NCBI GenBank assembly: GCA_963575745.1
Contig: CAUYUJ010011581.1
Coordinates: 237,001-301,000, forward strand
Direction: 5' to 3'
Length of the DNA: 64,000 nucleotides
DNA from: Prorocentrum cordatum
Taxonomy: Eukaryota; Sar; Dinophyceae; Prorocentrales; Prorocentraceae
A program made the position numbers and the translations under genes. How positions within the stretch are numbered: position 1 is the first letter of the stretch; the number at the start of each line of letters is the position of its first letter. The notes below the pieces were generated by a model. That model ran no database searches, was not told where the DNA came from, and saw only the letters and a program-made list of their open reading frames with translations. Positions 61,200 to 64,000 of the stretch are shown here, piece by piece.

Positions 61200-61745
61200 A
61201 ATTCCAACGGGACAACCCAACCGAACGAACATTGATGAAGTACTCCGAACGTAACAGTCTCCCACAAAATAAGCCATACGAATCAGCCCTCACGACATAT
61301 TCCCAAGGACCGAACGCCAACAGAGTAGTCATAGCGAAGTAGCCCTTACGAAAGGCATCGCCAGGCGCACACACACACACACACACACGCTAAGACAAGT
61401 CGCGAGCACCCCACTCTAAACAGTCCATTGTAACAACACATTGTAACACAGCCCACCCGCACGCGACATGAATCCACGAGGAAACTATGACAATCCACAC
61501 TTACACCAGAAATACCCATATGCACTTTAACACAAGCCGCACTCACATTATAACAAGACTAGGCCAACCCACATTACACACTTCGTCGTTAAGCAAACCA
61601 AGCCACACTTCCCACAATCTACACTGAGCAACCTATACCATAAGAGCCCACACGAAACAACAGACGCAGCAAGATCCACAGTGAAGCCACCCGCACGAAA
61701 AGAGCCCGCACTGAAGGAATCCACACTGGCGCCCACCTTGGTGCA
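61200..61745 (-). repeat. Same minisatellite, reversed block
   Basis: The minus strand reads GTGCGGGTGG, TGTGGATTGTCATAG, GTAAGTGTGGATTG and AGTGTAGATTGTGG, the same vocabulary as the block at 60200-61150, but more decayed. The switch lies near 61150-61200. A CA/GT run is at 61368-61388. Confidence 0.6.
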
Positions 61746-63365
61746 CTAAGACCGCTCCGAAGTGTTACAGCGAACGCTCCTTAGCGCCGTTCGTTCACCT
61801 CAGTGCTACCACTGCCCACGTAGCATTTCGGATGGTCCGTTCTGTCCCGTGCCGTCTCCTCCCCCCCCCCCCCTCAGGACAACACGTCGCGTTGTCTCTC
61901 GCCGCCCAAAATACGACAGGGGTGAGTTTCTATCGGCGCAATCTCCTTCAGATTGCGCGCGATCTGCGGCGTTTTGATCATTGTCTCTCGTGCTGCCAGG
62001 GCGTACGGATCCACACACACACAACATGGCAAACACGCAACATTACACACATTGGCATGTCGGTGCCCATGTGCCTTGAAGTGGGGGCCCAGGACCTTTC
62101 GAAATAGAGGAGCGGCTGGTGTTCACAAAGTTCTATGTCTTCGGATATGGTATGGTTGGTTCGTCGCCCTCAGAAGTTGGGCAATCCCGCCATTATCGTA
62201 CATGGGGCCTTCTCCGAATTCATTGACGACAGTGCGACGCTGTTGTTTCATGTTTGCTCTGCTGAAGAAAACCCTGGAGCTGCCACCACCATTGGATCTA
62301 AGAGCGCCAAGGCCGTCTCGCTTCGTCTATGATTGGTCAGTTCCGTATTGCATGCAGCCTCCGTTGCACGCGGTTTCCACAGCACACATGCATGATGGTT
62401 ATCGTTTTTGCCTCCCCGCCCGCCTTCCCCGCGAGATGCACAGCCCCAGCGGCAGTGCGGCCCAGCCGTCGCTCGACACTTTCAGCGGGTGGGTGGAGTC
62501 GGAGAGGCGGGGTGTTCTGGCACCGCTTCTCTCGCTGGTTTCTCCCCTCGCCGCTGCCACCGAAGATAGCACAAGTTCCTCCAGTGCCTCCGCGGTTTGC
62601 GGCCGTGGCCGCGCCATGCAGAAGATGCCATGTTCGCGTGTTCTATGCCTTCTCGGTCTGCCTTGGCGCGGTGGTCGCGGCCGCCGTTCCAGACGTGGCG
62701 TTTTGTTGCCTGAAGTCCCTGCTGCTGCTTTGTACATATGTGCTTATTTGTTGTTGGATATGCAGTGGTTGCAGTCTCTTTCGTCGGTGTTGTGACCTAT
62801 GTCGTTGGTTTCGTTGCGAGCGACGCCTTCAGCAGCCAAGACGACTGTGGCATATGTGAGTTAACAGTTGCCGGCATTGCGATGTTCTCATTTTCTTTGC
62901 GTTCCCCGTGGTTCGCTTGCATGCCATATATGATGGCGAGTGTTGCTGCTGTTGTTGTTGATGTTGTTGTTGATGCTGTTGATGTTGTTGTTGTTGCTGT
63001 AGTTGTGTTACTGTCGTACTGATGTGCCGATTGCGCTCCGTATCTTATGTGCCGGTTTCATGCATGAGATTTGGTATGACATGCTTGGATTGGTGGTCAG
63101 TGTGTCAGTGGAGTTTCTTTGGTTGCGGCGGCTGGCACAGCGCACTTCGTATGCTGACGAGTTGGGCTTGTAGTATCGCCACAGCACATGGGTGCTTCTC
63201 TTGGGTTGGCAGCGCAACATTGTTGTTTGAGCCCCTGCTACTTCCATCGTCCGCTCTGTGCTCTCGCTCGGAGATCTTTGCAGGGGGAGGCGCGTGATTG
63301 CCAACACGGCTTGCTTCGGCTCCGCTTGTTCATGTGGTCCGTCTTGGGGATCGGAGAAGCGACCT
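61746..63365. other. No recognisable gene
   Basis: About 1.6 kb of mixed sequence with a short GTT/GAT run at 62943-63002. Plus frames up to 280 codons are open at 61953-62795 and 62329-62859 in two phases; neither has a motif I recognise. Confidence 0.45.
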
Positions 63366-63401
63366 TCGACCCGACGATCTCAAAATCTTCGGTTCCTCTC
63401 C

Positions 63402-63424
63402 GATTGCCTGCGTCGCAGGCGATC
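63402..63424. other. 23-nt palindrome
   Basis: GATTGCCTGCG, T, CGCAGGCGATC forms an 11-bp stem with one G-T pair. No protein-binding role can be inferred. Confidence 0.6.
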
Positions 63425-63471
63425 TCTCGCCCCCCCATCCCCGAGTTCAATTTTTTTGGTCGCGAATCATT

Positions 63472-63535
63472 TGCGTCGATTAGCGTCGAGTTAGCGTCGA
63501 TTAGTGTCGACTGGCGTCAAATGGCGTCGATTCGC
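63472..63535. repeat. GCGTCGATTA short tandem repeat
   Basis: TTAGCGTCGA, TTAGTGTCGACTGGCGTC and ATGGCGTCGATT recur in 10-13 bp steps, about five to six units. Confidence 0.75.
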
Positions 63536-63795
63536 AAGAGCCGACAAGATGATGTGGGAGGCTCCCACGAGTTGCCACCGAACATTCTTGCCATTTGGAA
63601 GACAACGGGGATTCAGGGACGCACCCCCAGGTGCCCATCTGAACGCAGCACCATCAAATTGTCGGTGATGGGCGCCCCCCCCGTCGCATATCTCCGGGCT
63701 GGGCGCCAAGGTCTCTGGCCAACCCAAAACCCCACCACGTTGGGCACTGTGGTCGCCAGATCTCTTGCTGTCTGGGGTGTTCCAGCAAGGGCCTC

Positions 63796-63796
<1 letters not shown>
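63536..63796. other. Spacer
   Basis: No motif was recognised. Confidence 0.4.

Positions 63797-64000
<204 letters not shown>

Overview
The window looks like nuclear DNA of a dinoflagellate. Four things support this. A 23-nt stretch at 1789-1811 is a near match to the dinoflagellate trans-splicing leader and sits at the head of a decayed retrogene. A TrmA-type gene has a 111-nt inverted-repeat 'introner' intron. There are two fragments of the LINE-type retroelements common in dinoflagellates. The rest is GC-rich with an extreme load of GGA, GAT, GAC and GTT microsatellites. The high GC and the introner suggest a Prorocentrum-like genome, but the species is inference. I found no operons, tRNAs, rRNAs or CRISPR arrays.

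Layout. 1-7 kb: microsatellites, the spliced-leader relic with its pseudogene (1789-3290; BspA-type leucine-rich repeats plus a C-terminal domain), and a 90-bp tandem array. 7-19 kb: dispersed repeats, many of them fold-backs, including two intergenic relatives of the trmA intron. 19.3-20.3 kb: the only convincing conserved host gene, a tRNA uracil-C5-methyltransferase C-terminal portion in two exons. 20.3-23.9 kb: GC-rich spacer and GGA/GAT microsatellites. 23.9-26.1 kb: a 5'-truncated LINE with a complete RNase H domain, followed by an intronless basic ORF (26.26-27.14 kb). 28.2-29.5 kb: a 450-bp tandem array. 30-31.2 kb: an inverted partner of the 8.1-8.9 kb element. 32.3-33.9 and 50.4-51.2 kb: two members of one terminal-inverted-repeat element loaded with simple repeats. 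36.65-38.64 kb: a 101-bp satellite that is open in all three minus-strand frames. 39-48 kb: mostly microsatellites and unrecognised sequence. 53.1-55.6 kb (minus): a decayed LINE reverse transcriptase. 57.8-60.1 kb: a cluster of small inverted-repeat elements. 60.2-61.75 kb: a minisatellite that switches orientation in its middle. The window ends in TAG and GTC microsatellites.

How the parts relate. Little here can be host function beyond trmA. The content is mainly a record of how such a genome grows: retroposition of trans-spliced mRNA, LINE insertion, spread of small inverted-repeat elements (one now spliced as an intron), and expansion of simple repeats inside and beside those elements. 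Most long open frames are translations of microsatellites and were left out. All repeat-family assignments come from comparing copies within this window by eye; identities and copy numbers were not computed.
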